A stretch of DNA of 49,412 bases from Bacillota bacterium (GCA_021324975.1 JAJPIA010000026.1:1-49412), one strand, 5' to 3'. Positions 8,904 to 17,838 are shown, counted from the stretch's first letter. Made by a program: numbers and translations. The notes: a model not told the origin generated them from the letters alone.

Positions 8904-9055
8904 AGAGACATCAAGATCCAGGAGGACCGAGGGCATATAGAACAGGCAACGGTCGGTGGCGGACGCCTTCGCCCTCGGCCAGCTGACGAACGCGCGAAAC
9001 TTCGGTGACGCGCTCACCATGCCCGCGTGAAACGAGGGGCGGACGGGAGGGCACC

Positions 9056-9508
9056 ATGCTGACCATCGGACGGCTCGGAACACTCGCCGACATCGAGCCG
9101 AAGACGCTGCGCTACTACGACCGTGTCGGTCTCGTCCGTCCTCGCACACGTACCGCGGCCGGCTATCGAGTGTACGGCGAGGAGGTTGTGGAGCGCCTCC
9201 GCTTCATCCGCCGGGCGAAGGCACTCGCAATGTCTCTCGCCGATATCCGCCGTATCCTGGCCGTCCGAGACGAGGGGGCGGCTCCGTGCCGGCACGTGGT
9301 CACACTCGTGGGGCAGAACTTGGCGAAGGTCGAAGCGCAGATCTCCCAGCTCCAGCGTCTACGCGACGACTTGCGGCGTCTTCATCGCCTGCTCAAAGAC
9401 GAGATCCCTCCCGAGCCGCGGTCAGCCCTGGACTGCCCGTGCTTCGCCCTCATCAAGGATTTCCAGAAGCCGCCGCCGGCACGCGCTCGCCGCCGCCGTC
9501 ATCGCTAA
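9056..9508 (+). CDS. MerR-family metal-responsive regulator
   Basis: A 150-residue regulator. The N-terminal winged helix begins MLTIGRLGTLADI, KTLRYYDRVGLVRP and AGYRVYGEEVVERLRFI (residues 1-55), followed by the long dimerisation helix (about 80-115). Candidate metal ligands are C78 and H80 at the start of that helix and C127 and C129 in a Cys-Pro-Cys loop, close to but not the same as MerR (C82/C117/C126) or ZntR spacing. ATG at 9056 follows GGGAGG. It lies between a MerR-type promoter and merA, so mercury sensing is the simplest inference; the tail is strongly basic. Confidence 0.85.
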   Translation: MLTIGRLGTLADIEPKTLRYYDRVGLVRPRTRTAAGYRVYGEEVVERLRFIRRAKALAMSLADIRRILAVRDEGAAPCRHVVTLVGQNLAKVEAQISQLQRLRDDLRRLHRLLKDEIPPEPRSALDCPCFALIKDFQKPPPARARRRRHR

Positions 9509-9645
9509 GGGAGGCACGACACCTACCTCGCCGCGTTCGCCTTGCCGGACGCCATCGGCGTCGATTGGCGGATGCGCTGACGGGGCGCGGGCTGTGCCGA
9601 GTGCGCTGATCCCGATAAGCCGACGGAGAAGAAGGGGGTTCTCAC

Positions 9646-11049
9646 GTGACCGAGTACGATCTGGTGATCATCGGAGGTGGCGCGGGCGCCTTCGCGGCCG
9701 CCATCCGCGCGAATGAGCTCCAGGCCACCACCGCGCTCATCAACACGGGTTTGCCCCTCGGCGGCACCTGCGTCAATGTCGGCTGTGTGCCATCGAAGAC
9801 GATGCTCTGGGCGGGGGAAGTCCTGCATCTCGCGACGCATCACGGCATTCCGGGTATCGACGCGGCCGTCACGCGCGTCGATTTTCAGCGTGTGATTCTG
9901 GATGAACTTGCCTTGGTGGCCCAGCTGAGGGACGAGAAGTACGAGCGCGTGCTCCGCAACCTGCGCAATATGACTTTCGTTGAGGGTCGGGCAACGTTTG
10001 TCTCGCCCCGGGCGGTGGTGGTCAAGGATAAAGAGCTCCGCGCCAAGCGGTTCGTCATCGCTGCGGGGTCGACGGCGATGATCCCCCCGATCGAGGGCCT
10101 GCGAGATACCGGCTACCTCACGCACGTCGAGGCCCTGCGGCTGCCGAAGCCGCCCAAAGAACTCCTCATCATCGGCGCCGGCCCTCTGGGCCTGGAGTTT
10201 GCGCAGCTCTATGCACGCTTCGGCAGCAAGGTGACCGTCCTCCAGCGGGGCCGCACCATTCTCCCCTATGCGGAGCCGGCGCTGACCAGCCGGCTCGCCG
10301 AGATTCTCACCAACGAGGGGATTGCGATCAAGACCGATGTGACGCTCCACCGCGCCTGGGTGGAGGAGGGGAAGAAGAGGCTCTCCTACTCAGCGGGCGG
10401 CGGGGAGGAGACGGTCGCCGGGGATGAGATTCTCGTGGCGGCCGGGAAGACACCCAACACGGCGGCGCTTGGTCTCGACCGTGCCGCGGTCAGGATTGAC
10501 GGGCGCCAGGCCATCGCCGTGGACCCGTTCTTTCGCACGACCCAACCGCACATCTACGCGGTCGGCGATGTCACCAACCTCCCGCGCCGGCTTGAGACCA
10601 CGGCGGGGCGCGAAGGGACGTTGGCGGCCGGCAACGCGCTGAACGGGGCGCAGCACAGCATCGATTATGACACCGTCCCATACGCCGTCTTCACCGACCC
10701 GCAACTCGCGAGCGTCGGCTGGACCGAAGGGGAAGAGATGAGGCGGCTCGGGGCGTGTCTCTGCCGCACGGTCTCATTCGAGCACATCCCGAAGGCCCGG
10801 ATCCTGCGACGCACCGAGGGCCTTATCAAGATGGGCATCCATCCCCAAACACGGCAGATCGTCGGGGTTCACATCCTCGCACCGCAGGCCGGAGAGCTCA
10901 TTGCGCAGGCGATGATGCTCGTGAAGCACAAAACGATGATTGACGAAGTGGCCGAGTCGCTCCCGATGTTTCCGACGCTCGCCGAGGCGATCAAGCTCGT
11001 CGCGCTGTCTTTCACGAAGGATATCTCAACCCTCTCGTGCTGCATTTGA
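9646..11049 (+). CDS. merA: Mercury(II) reductase
   Basis: A 467-residue cytoplasmic flavoprotein that would reduce Hg(II) to Hg(0) with NADPH. It has the FAD motif YDLVIIGGGAGAFAAAI, the redox-active disulfide GGTCVNVGCVPSK (C42/C47), the NADPH-binding LLIIGAGPLGLEFAQLYA, the second FAD motif IYAVGDVTNLP and the C-terminal vicinal cysteine pair in LSCCI (C465/C466), which delivers Hg(II) and separates MerA from lipoamide dehydrogenases. No N-terminal heavy-metal (NmerA) domain is present. The GTG start follows GGAGAAGAAGGGGG. It is downstream of merR; no merT, merP or merB is visible, so uptake and organomercurial cleavage would depend on genes elsewhere. Confidence 0.93.
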   Translation: MTEYDLVIIGGGAGAFAAAIRANELQATTALINTGLPLGGTCVNVGCVPSKTMLWAGEVLHLATHHGIPGIDAAVTRVDFQRVILDELALVAQLRDEKYERVLRNLRNMTFVEGRATFVSPRAVVVKDKELRAKRFVIAAGSTAMIPPIEGLRDTGYLTHVEALRLPKPPKELLIIGAGPLGLEFAQLYARFGSKVTVLQRGRTILPYAEPALTSRLAEILTNEGIAIKTDVTLHRAWVEEGKKRLSYSAGGGEETVAGDEILVAAGKTPNTAALGLDRAAVRIDGRQAIAVDPFFRTTQPHIYAVGDVTNLPRRLETTAGREGTLAAGNALNGAQHSIDYDTVPYAVFTDPQLASVGWTEGEEMRRLGACLCRTVSFEHIPKARILRRTEGLIKMGIHPQTRQIVGVHILAPQAGELIAQAMMLVKHKTMIDEVAESLPMFPTLAEAIKLVALSFTKDISTLSCCI

Positions 11050-11229
11050 ATCTCCCGGCACCAGCGCCGGCGGCCAGCTCCGCGTCGTGAAGATCGAGTA
11101 TCCGGGCCAGGCGTGGTCGCCGAGGGCTGCGGCGCTACCTCTAATCGTCGTCCAGATCCGGCGGCGCCCTCAGCTGATGCCGTCCGAGGCGCCGCGGCGC
11201 CCCAGGTTGCCACCGCGCCGGCAGCGATT

Positions 11230-11448
11230 TGCTTCTGTCGGCTCGACACGTGTTTCTACGAATCGACTCGCCATGAACTGGTGCACCTGTTTCCACGGCT
11301 GGTGTCCGGTGGCGTACTTCACATTGACGACTACGGCATTTGGAAAGGGTCACGTCTGGCAACCGATGAGTATGTTGCGCAGAATCACCTGAAACTCTTA
11401 CTGGCTCGGATCGACCGTCATGGGGCGCGGATGGCAGTGAAACCGTGA
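11230..11448 (+). pseudogene. C-terminal fragment of a TylF/macrocin-type O-methyltransferase
   Basis: The frame contains CRLDTCFYESTRHELVHLF, PRLVSGGVLHIDDYGIWKG and a final LLLARIDRHGARMAVK, which match the end of TylF/MycF-family SAM methyltransferases (LDxDxYEST and GGxxxxDDYG, where the aspartates bind metal in the family). The SAM-binding N-terminal half is absent; the sequence before it is an Ala/Pro-rich open frame. Full-length proteins are about 230-260 residues. Confidence 0.55.
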
Positions 11449-11531
11449 CATGCGATGGCGGCAAAGTGGCTCTTCCGCTTCCGGCGTCGCCCGCGGTCTC
11501 GGGATTCGGGTTCGTTGGTGGGCAGCACTCT

Positions 11532-12932
11532 CTATTGAGAGAGCGCCTCCAGTCGACGCAGGTTGGTCTCCGGCCCCATCTGGCCGATTACGATGACCAC
11601 GACCAGCATCGCGGCAGCGATCAGTGTGAACACGCCGACGGTTCCAGACGTCTTGAGCAGCGCCGCGATCCAGAAGCCTACGAAGATCGTGCTAAAGCGG
11701 CTCCACGAATATACGAAGCCCACCGCCTGCGCCCGGATTCGCGTCGGATAGAGCTCCGCCTGATATGCGTGAAACGCGGGTGAGAGCCAGTTGTTGGACA
11801 GTGTGATCAGGATGCCGGTGGCGATGATGCCTGCCGGCGCACGCATCACGGCAAAGAGCAGGCCAAAAACGCCGATGCCGACGGCCGCCCAGACGATCTG
11901 CCACTTGCGCTCGATCCGGTCCGCGAAACGCATCGCGATGAGCGGACCGAACGGGTTGGCGATCGCGATGAGAAACGTGTATTCAAGCGACCTGACGAAC
12001 GTGACGCCCTCGCTGTACAGTAGTACGGGCACCCACGCCGCGAACCCGTAATACCCGATCGTCTGCACGAAGTTGAAAATCACCAACATGATGGTGCGGG
12101 AGAGGTACGGCGGTTTCCAGATCTCGGTCCATGAGCCGCGCTCCCGGTCCCCCTCCCCCACCAGCAGGGTTGGCGCCGGCAGCGGCACGCCCACCTCCGC
12201 CTCCACGCGTTGCTCGATCGCGCTCATCACGCGGTCCGCCTCATCGGTACGGCCGTGCTGCTCGAGCCAGCGGGGCGACTCCGGCAGGGAGATGCGGATC
12301 CACCAAATCACAATCGCGCCGAGCGAGCCGATAATGATGACCCAGCGCCAGCCGGCGAGGCCCCCGACGGTGTGGGGGACCAGCAGCGTGGCGATGAACG
12401 CGACGATCGGGACCGCAATGAATGTGATGAACTGGCTGAATGCGATGGCCGTCCCGCGAGTTTCCTTCGGCATCAGCTCCGAGATGTAGGTGTCGATGTT
12501 GACGAGCTCAACGCCGATGCCGATGCTGGCGATAAACCGCCAGAGATCCAGCGCAACCGCTGTCTGCTGAAACGCCATGACAAACGTCGCGACAGAGTAC
12601 CACATGAGCGAGTAGACGAAGATTGAGCGCCGTCCAAAGCGATCGGAGACCCAGCCGAAGAAGATGGTCCCGATGAAGAGGCCCGCGAATGTGGCGGCAA
12701 CAAAGCTGGCGAAGCCATGCAAGTCGAACAATCCCGCGGTGGTCTGCGCGAAGATGCGCCCGCGGATGAGCCCCAGCGCGATGTACGCGGTCATGAACAG
12801 GTCGTAGAATTCGAACATGCCGCCGAGCGAGATCAGGACGACAAGCCGGCGAATGTACCCCGAAACGGGCAGGCGGTCGAGACGAGCAGCAACGGTCATC
12901 GGTCGTGACGCGGGAACGGATCCGGTCGCCAT
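11532..12932 (-). CDS. MFS transporter, sugar/aromatic-acid:H+ symporter type
   Basis: A 466-residue major facilitator with about twelve membrane helices. Between helices 2 and 3 it has GWVSDRFGRRS (motif A), after helix 6 ISLPESPRWLEQHGR, and in the second half ELYPTRIRAQAVGF. These are typical of the sugar-porter/AAHS branch that moves organic acids or sugars with protons. ATG at 12932 follows GGGGGGACG; an upstream frame to 12995 is less likely. It lies 342 bases downstream of the CoA-transferase and lyase genes on the same strand and may import their substrate, but the specificity is not readable. Confidence 0.85.
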   Translation of the reverse strand: MATGSVPASRPMTVAARLDRLPVSGYIRRLVVLISLGGMFEFYDLFMTAYIALGLIRGRIFAQTTAGLFDLHGFASFVAATFAGLFIGTIFFGWVSDRFGRRSIFVYSLMWYSVATFVMAFQQTAVALDLWRFIASIGIGVELVNIDTYISELMPKETRGTAIAFSQFITFIAVPIVAFIATLLVPHTVGGLAGWRWVIIIGSLGAIVIWWIRISLPESPRWLEQHGRTDEADRVMSAIEQRVEAEVGVPLPAPTLLVGEGDRERGSWTEIWKPPYLSRTIMLVIFNFVQTIGYYGFAAWVPVLLYSEGVTFVRSLEYTFLIAIANPFGPLIAMRFADRIERKWQIVWAAVGIGVFGLLFAVMRAPAGIIATGILITLSNNWLSPAFHAYQAELYPTRIRAQAVGFVYSWSRFSTIFVGFWIAALLKTSGTVGVFTLIAAAMLVVVIVIGQMGPETNLRRLEALSQ

Positions 12933-13274
12933 TTTCGTCCCCCCGTGTGCGGCTTCAGACCCGCAGGCCCGTGCGGCCGGTGAGGCTATCCCCATATTTG
13001 CCGCCGAGCTCTACTTTCACCGCTCCCCGCGGCTCGCGCACCGGCTGGCCTGTCCGAATGGTCGCTCCATGGAGATCGTCGTTCACGGCAGACCGCGGGC
13101 CGCGAGGAACATGCCGACCCGTCCTCTGTACCCGCAGCGGTCCCGACGACTCAGGACCAGAGATTTCCACTGCGGCCCCGTACTCCCTCTATCAGGAAGA
13201 ACGTGGTTCGGACTGGACCTGTGCAGCCATCAAGCGGTCCCCACGAAAGCCTGTTTGTGCCCTTCCAAGGTCCG
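12933..13274. other. Intergenic stretch between MFS and lyase genes
   Basis: A 342-base gap within a minus-strand gene row. Only the ribosome site of the MFS gene was identified. Short open frames on both strands have no recognisable domain. A promoter for the MFS gene is likely here, but no convincing -35/-10 pair was seen. Confidence 0.4.
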
Positions 13275-14231
13275 TCATCCCGCGTTCACGCCGTTTGGAT
13301 CGCCTCGCCCTGTGGCCTGCCCCAGGAACACCCGCAGCGCATGACTCGGAAGATCGACCGTGACCTCGTCGTGGAGGATGCCGCCGCAAGCCAACAGCCC
13401 GTCCTGGTTGATCCCGGTGGCGATCCCCATCCCGGTCAGCATGTTGTTCAGATCGTCGGTGGCCACGTTGCCCGTGGCGCCCGGTGCAAACGGGCACCCG
13501 CCCAGTCCACCGACCGCACCATCGAATGTCGTCACGCCGACATGCAGGGCTGCCAGCGCATTTGCCAGACCCATGCCGCGCGTATCGTGGAGATGCAGGC
13601 TCAACGGCAGATTCGGGCACGCCGCACGTACCCCCGTGAGCCCCGCAACCACGTCGAGCGGCGTGGCGACACCGATCGTATCCGCCAGGCTCACCGACCC
13701 CACGCCGAGCTCGACCGAGCGATCGATGATTCGCCGGACCGCAGCAAGGGGAACCCGGCCGGTGTACGGACATCCAAACGCGACCGCGATGCCGACTTCG
13801 ACGGCCACGCCCGGCTCGGCCCCAACTGCCTCCATGATCCCGGCGAGTTGCGCCAGTGACTGGTCCACCGTCATCCGAACGTTTGCCATATTGAAACGGT
13901 CGGTCGCGCCTATCACGACCGTCACCTCGCGCACACCCACACCGCGCGCCCGCTCCCACCCGCGGAGATTGGGGATGAGCGCCGAGACTCGTAATCCCGG
14001 CAGCGCAAGCGCGGCACGCGCCACTTCCTCCGCATCCGTGAATTGTGATACGGCCTTGGGCGACACGAACGACGTTACCTCCATCGCTCGCACGCCGGCT
14101 GCGTAGAGCGCCTGGAGCAATCGCACCTTCGTCGCCGTGGGCACCATGTGGCCGACCGACTGCAGGCCGTCGCGGAGCCCAACTTCGACCAGGGTCACAG
14201 CTTTTGGCAGCCGAAGGTCCAAGGCGCTCAC
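13275..14231 (-). CDS. Hydroxymethylglutaryl-CoA lyase-family protein
   Basis: A 318-residue TIM-barrel lyase of the DRE-TIM/HMGL family. It shows VEVGLRDGLQ near the N-terminus (the catalytic R-D pair), VEVTSFVSPKAVSQ-type sequence around residue 52, LHLHDTRGMGLAN (metal-binding HxH) and the signature GGLGGCPFAPGATGNVATDD with the catalytic cysteine. HMG-CoA lyase splits HMG-CoA to acetyl-CoA and acetoacetate; close relatives act on other 3-hydroxy acyl-CoAs. It begins 8 bases after the CoA-transferase stop, so that enzyme probably makes its CoA substrate. Confidence 0.9.
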   Translation of the reverse strand: MSALDLRLPKAVTLVEVGLRDGLQSVGHMVPTATKVRLLQALYAAGVRAMEVTSFVSPKAVSQFTDAEEVARAALALPGLRVSALIPNLRGWERARGVGVREVTVVIGATDRFNMANVRMTVDQSLAQLAGIMEAVGAEPGVAVEVGIAVAFGCPYTGRVPLAAVRRIIDRSVELGVGSVSLADTIGVATPLDVVAGLTGVRAACPNLPLSLHLHDTRGMGLANALAALHVGVTTFDGAVGGLGGCPFAPGATGNVATDDLNNMLTGMGIATGINQDGLLACGGILHDEVTVDLPSHALRVFLGQATGRGDPNGVNAG

Positions 14232-14239
14232 CTCTACGC

Positions 14240-15490
14240 TCAGATCACCCGGCGCGCCCGCAGCGACGCGATCTCATCCAAAGAAAGCCCGAGGAGGCCG
14301 GCGTACACGTCCTCGTTGTGCTGTCCCGTCCGCGGCCCGGCCCATGCAATGTGTCCCGGCGTGCGGCTGAACTTCGGCACCACGCCGGGGAGGGCCAGCG
14401 GGCCGACGTCGGCGTCTTCCACCGTGGCAATCATGCCGCGGTCCCGGAACTGCGGATCGTTCACGACCCCCGCAATGTCGTAGGCGGGGCCGGCCGGCAC
14501 GCCGGCCTGAGCCAGCGCCTCGGTCACATCCTGCAGCGTGAGCCGCGAGGTCCACGCGCTCACGCCGGCGTCGAGCTCGGCTTGCCGCCGTCCGCGTCCC
14601 TGATCGTGCGCGAGGTCCGGGTCCGCGAGCCAGTCCTCCCGACCCATCAGCGTGGCGAGCCGGCGGAACACGTTGTCGTTATTGGCTCCGATCACGACGT
14701 ACTGCCCGTCGCGGGTTGGGTAGATGTTGCTCGGAGCGACACCGGGCAAGCCCGTGCCGTGGCGGGCGCCCACCACCCCGAGCTTTTGGTACGCCGGCAG
14801 CAGATCGTCGAGCAGGCTGAATACCGACTCGGTCAGCGCGACGTCGACCTCCTGCCCCCGGCCGCTTCGGCTCCGCTCTGCCGCGGCCGCCGTTGCGGCG
14901 AACGCGCCGTAGAGACCAGCGACGGTGTCGGCGAGCGCGAACCCGACACGCGTGGGAGGCCGATCCGGGTACCCCGACAGGAACCGCGCGCCCGCCATCG
15001 CTTCCGCAACTCCTCCAAAGCCTGCGCGATCCCGATACGGTCCGCTCTGGCCGTAACCGCTGATACGCACCATGATGAGGCGCGGATACTGCGTCTCGAC
15101 TTGAGCGTACCCGAGACCCCAGCGCTCGAGCACCCCGGGTCGAAAATTCTCGACGACGATATCCACCACGCCGTACAAGCGCCGCACCAGGGCTTGGCCT
15201 GCCTCCGCATGCAGGTCGAGCGTGATGGCGCGCTTGTTGCGGTTCACAAGCTTCCACAGCAACGAGTGCCCCGCATACTGACCGCGCCAGCCCCGGATCG
15301 GATCGCCACGCCCCGGTTGTTCCACCTTGATGACGTCGGCCCCGAGGTCGCCGAGCAAGCGTGCGCAAAACGGCCCCGCAATCATGTTCCCGAGGTCCAG
15401 CACACGCAGACCGGTGAGCGGTCCGGCGGGAAGGCCGGGGACCGCGTCTGTCGCGGACCGCCGCCCGCCACCAGGATCGATCACAGCCAT
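14240..15490 (-). CDS. CaiB/BaiF (family III) CoA transferase
   Basis: A 416-residue family III CoA transferase. Motifs: GLRVLDLGNMIAGPFCARLLGDLGADVIKVE at the N-terminus in two adjoining blocks, NRNKRAITLDL, VENFRPGVLERWGLGY, ISGYGQSGPY and GRGQEVDVALTESV, in which the Asp corresponds to the catalytic aspartate of formyl-CoA transferase. It would move CoA between an acyl-CoA and a free acid. ATG at 15490 is chosen; a GTG at 15556 would add 22 residues. It heads a minus-strand unit with the HMG-CoA-lyase-like gene, a pairing consistent with catabolism of a branched dicarboxylate such as a methylglutarate or itaconate derivative (inference). Confidence 0.88.
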   Translation of the reverse strand: MAVIDPGGGRRSATDAVPGLPAGPLTGLRVLDLGNMIAGPFCARLLGDLGADVIKVEQPGRGDPIRGWRGQYAGHSLLWKLVNRNKRAITLDLHAEAGQALVRRLYGVVDIVVENFRPGVLERWGLGYAQVETQYPRLIMVRISGYGQSGPYRDRAGFGGVAEAMAGARFLSGYPDRPPTRVGFALADTVAGLYGAFAATAAAAERSRSGRGQEVDVALTESVFSLLDDLLPAYQKLGVVGARHGTGLPGVAPSNIYPTRDGQYVVIGANNDNVFRRLATLMGREDWLADPDLAHDQGRGRRQAELDAGVSAWTSRLTLQDVTEALAQAGVPAGPAYDIAGVVNDPQFRDRGMIATVEDADVGPLALPGVVPKFSRTPGHIAWAGPRTGQHNEDVYAGLLGLSLDEIASLRARRVI

Positions 15491-15588
15491 GTCGCGTACT
15501 ACGCCTTCGGCGGACGGAGTCCTGGCCGCTTCCGCGCGCGGTCCTGGAGTGGCCACCGCGCTACGACATGACAGGTCTGGCCGCTACC

Positions 15589-16245
15589 TCATGGGCCGTC
15601 CGCTTCATCGCCCAGCAATCCGGCGCGAATACCTAGAATGGCGGCCTGCGTCCGATCGGCGACCCCGAGCTTGCTCAGTATCGTGCTCACGTAGTTCCGC
15701 ACCGTGCCTTCCGACAGGTGCACGGTCGCCGCGATGTCCGCGTTGGACAAGCCTCTCGCCAGGAGCGCGAGCACGTCGCGCTCACGCGGACTTAGTTCCG
15801 CCAGGGGCGCTGCATCGACGGGGGCCGTCCGCGCTATCTGCGCGAAGAGCCGCCCCGCCACCTTCGGGTCCACGGGCGTCTTCCCCGCGGCGACCGCCCG
15901 GATCGCGGCGATCAGGTCCTCCGCCGGCGTATCCTTGAGAACGTAGCCGGCGGCGCCGCTGCGGATGGCGTCGAAGACCCACTCATCGGCGTCGTACGTC
16001 GTGAGTACGAGGACGCGCGCCCCCGGGCGTCGCTGACGGATCTCACGCGTCGCCTGGATCCCGTTTACGCCGGGCATTCTCAGGTCCATCAGCACCACAT
16101 CAGGCCGGGTAGCGTCCAGACGGGCGACCGCCGCGGCGCCATCCGCCGCCGTGCCGACGACCTTGATCTCGGACGCCCCGCGCAGCATGACCTGCAGGCC
16201 CTCGCGCACCACCTCCTGATCGTCGCAGATCAGGACGCGGATCAC
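15589..16245 (-). CDS. NarL/LuxR-family response regulator
   Basis: A 218-residue two-component regulator. The receiver domain (1-120) has the acidic pair D8-D9, the phospho-acceptor D54 in VVLMDLRMPG, T82/T83 and K104 in AGYVLKD. The C-terminal LuxR-type helix-turn-helix (about 148-210) reads LSPRERDVLALLARGLSN, IAATVHLSEGTVRNYVSTIL and KLGVADR. The GTG start overlaps the kinase stop (GTGA), so the pair is translationally coupled. Likely targets are the promoters near the palindrome at 17502-17517. Confidence 0.93.
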   Translation of the reverse strand: MIRVLICDDQEVVREGLQVMLRGASEIKVVGTAADGAAAVARLDATRPDVVLMDLRMPGVNGIQATREIRQRRPGARVLVLTTYDADEWVFDAIRSGAAGYVLKDTPAEDLIAAIRAVAAGKTPVDPKVAGRLFAQIARTAPVDAAPLAELSPRERDVLALLARGLSNADIAATVHLSEGTVRNYVSTILSKLGVADRTQAAILGIRAGLLGDEADGP

Positions 16246-17444
16246 GGCGAACTCGGGAGGACGAGATGCAACGTGGTCGGCCCGCCGGGCCGGCTCGTGA
16301 TCTCGACGGAGCCCCCAAGCATCTCGGCGCGCTCACGCATGCCTTTTACGCCCAAGCCGCCATCGGCGCCGGCGGCCGCCGGGTCGAACCCACGGCCGTC
16401 ATCCGACACGGTCAGCCGGAGATGCGTCCCGTTCTGCTCGAGCGCGACACTGATCCGCCGGGCATCCGCGTGGCGCGCGACATTCTCCAGGGCCTCCTGT
16501 GCGACCCGGTAGACGGACTGTTCGATCTCGGGCTGGAACCGGACTCCCGGATTCGGCGTGCGAACGGTGAGCGCGGCTCCCGTTCGAGCCGCCGCGGATT
16601 CAGCGATCTGGCGCAGGGCGAGGGGCAGCCCAAGGTCGTCCAGAGGAGACGCCCGCAGCGCGTGAAGGGCGCGCCGGGCCTCGGTGAGTCCGGTTCTCGC
16701 CATCGCCAGCGACCGGTCCAGCAACACGCGCGCGTCGCCCGGATCCGTGTCCCAGACCGACCGCGCCGCCTCCAACTGGACGGCGAGTCCGCTCAGCGCG
16801 TGGGCGAGGGTGTCGTGCAGTTCCCGGGCCAGGCGATTTCGCTCGGAGGCGGTGGCCAACTGCTCGACGGTCGCCGCGTGCCGCGCCAGCTGCGCGTTTT
16901 GACGCAGCAGCGCCTTGCGCCGTTCTCGTCCCACTGCGTGGAGGTATACGCCGATGTAGCCGCCCATCGCAAATATCGCGGTCCGCAAGAAGATCGGGGC
17001 GAGAACCGTTCCCATCCCGCCTCCGTCCAACCGGCCGTGCAAACGCGCAAGAGATAACAGGCTATCCGCGACGGCCGTGCCCAGGACCATCGCATTCACG
17101 CCCCGGGCGCCGTACTGCATGGCGGCGACCAACGTGGGGACGAGTAAGGCCACCGCGACGAGGTCCGGACCCAGAGGCCGTTCGGTCAGCGCGGTCTGAC
17201 GGGCCACGATCGCCAACCCTGCGGCGAGCGTCAGAACGGCGGGCAGGTAACTGCGCCCGAGCCGCTCGTGCGCCCCGGGCCAAAACAAGACGGCCAGCAC
17301 GAGCGCACCTTCCGCTACGTAGAAGAGCGCGGTCGGTAGAACCGCAGCCAGAACGGCCGATAGCCCTAGTTGAAGCGCGACCCCGGTCCGGAAGGCCCGG
17401 AGCACGCCGGGATCCAGTGGTCCACCCACCGAGTCGGCTCGCAC
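16242..17444 (-). CDS. Membrane sensor histidine kinase, NarL/DesK type (HisKA_3)
   Basis: The N-terminal half has about five to six membrane helices with hardly any extracytoplasmic domain; then follows a dimerisation helix with RNRLARELHDTLAHALSG, where the His is the phospho-acceptor (about residue 210 from the start used here), and an HATPase_c domain with VYRVAQEALENVARHA (N box), VSDDGRGFDP and GLGVKGMRERAEMLGG (G boxes). The start is uncertain: the frame is open to 17543 with ATGs at 17516 and 17504, but a perfect -10 box lies inside that extension and ends 7 bases before GTG 17444, so a leaderless GTG start is preferred. Such kinases often sense membrane state. Confidence 0.88.
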   Translation of the reverse strand: MRADSVGGPLDPGVLRAFRTGVALQLGLSAVLAAVLPTALFYVAEGALVLAVLFWPGAHERLGRSYLPAVLTLAAGLAIVARQTALTERPLGPDLVAVALLVPTLVAAMQYGARGVNAMVLGTAVADSLLSLARLHGRLDGGGMGTVLAPIFLRTAIFAMGGYIGVYLHAVGRERRKALLRQNAQLARHAATVEQLATASERNRLARELHDTLAHALSGLAVQLEAARSVWDTDPGDARVLLDRSLAMARTGLTEARRALHALRASPLDDLGLPLALRQIAESAAARTGAALTVRTPNPGVRFQPEIEQSVYRVAQEALENVARHADARRISVALEQNGTHLRLTVSDDGRGFDPAAAGADGGLGVKGMRERAEMLGGSVEITSRPGGPTTLHLVLPSSP

Positions 17445-17450
17445 GGTCCA

Positions 17451-17456
17451 ATTATA
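17451..17456 (-). promoter_or_regulatory. -10 box of the kinase/regulator operon
   Basis: A perfect TATAAT on the minus strand (17456 to 17451) is followed by six bases and then GTG at 17444, so transcription would begin at or next to the start codon (leaderless mRNA). No good -35 hexamer is present, which fits a promoter that needs an activator. Confidence 0.5.
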
Positions 17457-17501
17457 TAAGCCCGACCCGGCCCGCGGCACGTGCCGGCGCTCAGGATCGG
17501 C

Positions 17502-17517
17502 CATGACAGTTGTCATG
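17502..17517. promoter_or_regulatory. Operator-like inverted repeat between divergent genes
   Basis: CATGACA (17502-17508), GT, TGTCATG (17511-17517) is a perfect 7+7 dyad. Its centre is about 65 bases upstream of the inferred kinase transcription start and about 115 bases before the divergent small secreted protein gene. Dyads of this size are usual for dimers of NarL/LuxR-type regulators, so autoregulation by the adjacent response regulator is plausible. Confidence 0.5.
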
Positions 17518-17623
17518 TGCGGACCTGACCGGCGCCGCCCCACATTGTGACCTCGTCCACTACGCTCAGACCCGCTGGCCCGCTACCATGCGATCGAGCA
17601 ATGCAAAAAGCGAAAGGGAGGCG

Positions 17624-17812
17624 ATGCACATGGAGCGGTTCCGGCAAGTCGCGGTGAGCGGGTTGATGTTGATTGCGTTGGGTGTCGCGTCGGTGTTGGC
17701 GCCGATCGCGGCGCGGGCGGATGAGCAGGTCCCCGGCAGCGTCGCCGGGGGTGCAACGCAGACTCCCGGCTACCAGGTCGGCAACGCCCAGGGTGACGGA
17801 AACGGCCAGTAG
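17624..17812 (+). CDS. Small secreted protein, function unknown
   Basis: A 62-residue protein with a signal peptide: basic start MHMERFRQ, hydrophobic VAVSGLMLIALGVASVL, and a likely cleavage after ARA. The mature part is only about 30 residues, Gly/Gln/Asn-rich and without cysteine (GGATQTPGYQVGNAQGDGNGQ-like composition, final stop at 17810). AAAGGGAGGCG provides a good ribosome site for ATG 17624 (second ATG at 17630). It is divergent from the two-component system and shares the palindromic region with it, so it may be one of its targets. Confidence 0.65.
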   Translation: MHMERFRQVAVSGLMLIALGVASVLAPIAARADEQVPGSVAGGATQTPGYQVGNAQGDGNGQ

Positions 17813-17820
17813 GGCGCTCG

Positions 17821-17838
17821 GCGCGGGCTTGCCCGCGC
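17821..17838 (+). terminator. GC-rich hairpin after the small secreted protein gene
   Basis: GCGCGGGC and GCCCGCGC form a perfect inverted repeat with only TT between the arms, eight bases after the stop codon. There is no T-run, so it would be a non-canonical terminator or mRNA 3'-end stabiliser. Confidence 0.3.

Noticed and set aside
12955-13035. A short minus-strand segment (VKVELGGKYGDSLTG) resembling the C-terminal GGK motif of M81 peptidases.
   Set aside because: Too short, with no other M81 motif nearby; likely chance.
14045-15571. A 508-codon plus-strand open frame.
   Set aside because: Antisense to the HMG-CoA-lyase-like and CoA-transferase genes; composition is shadow-like, with no motifs.
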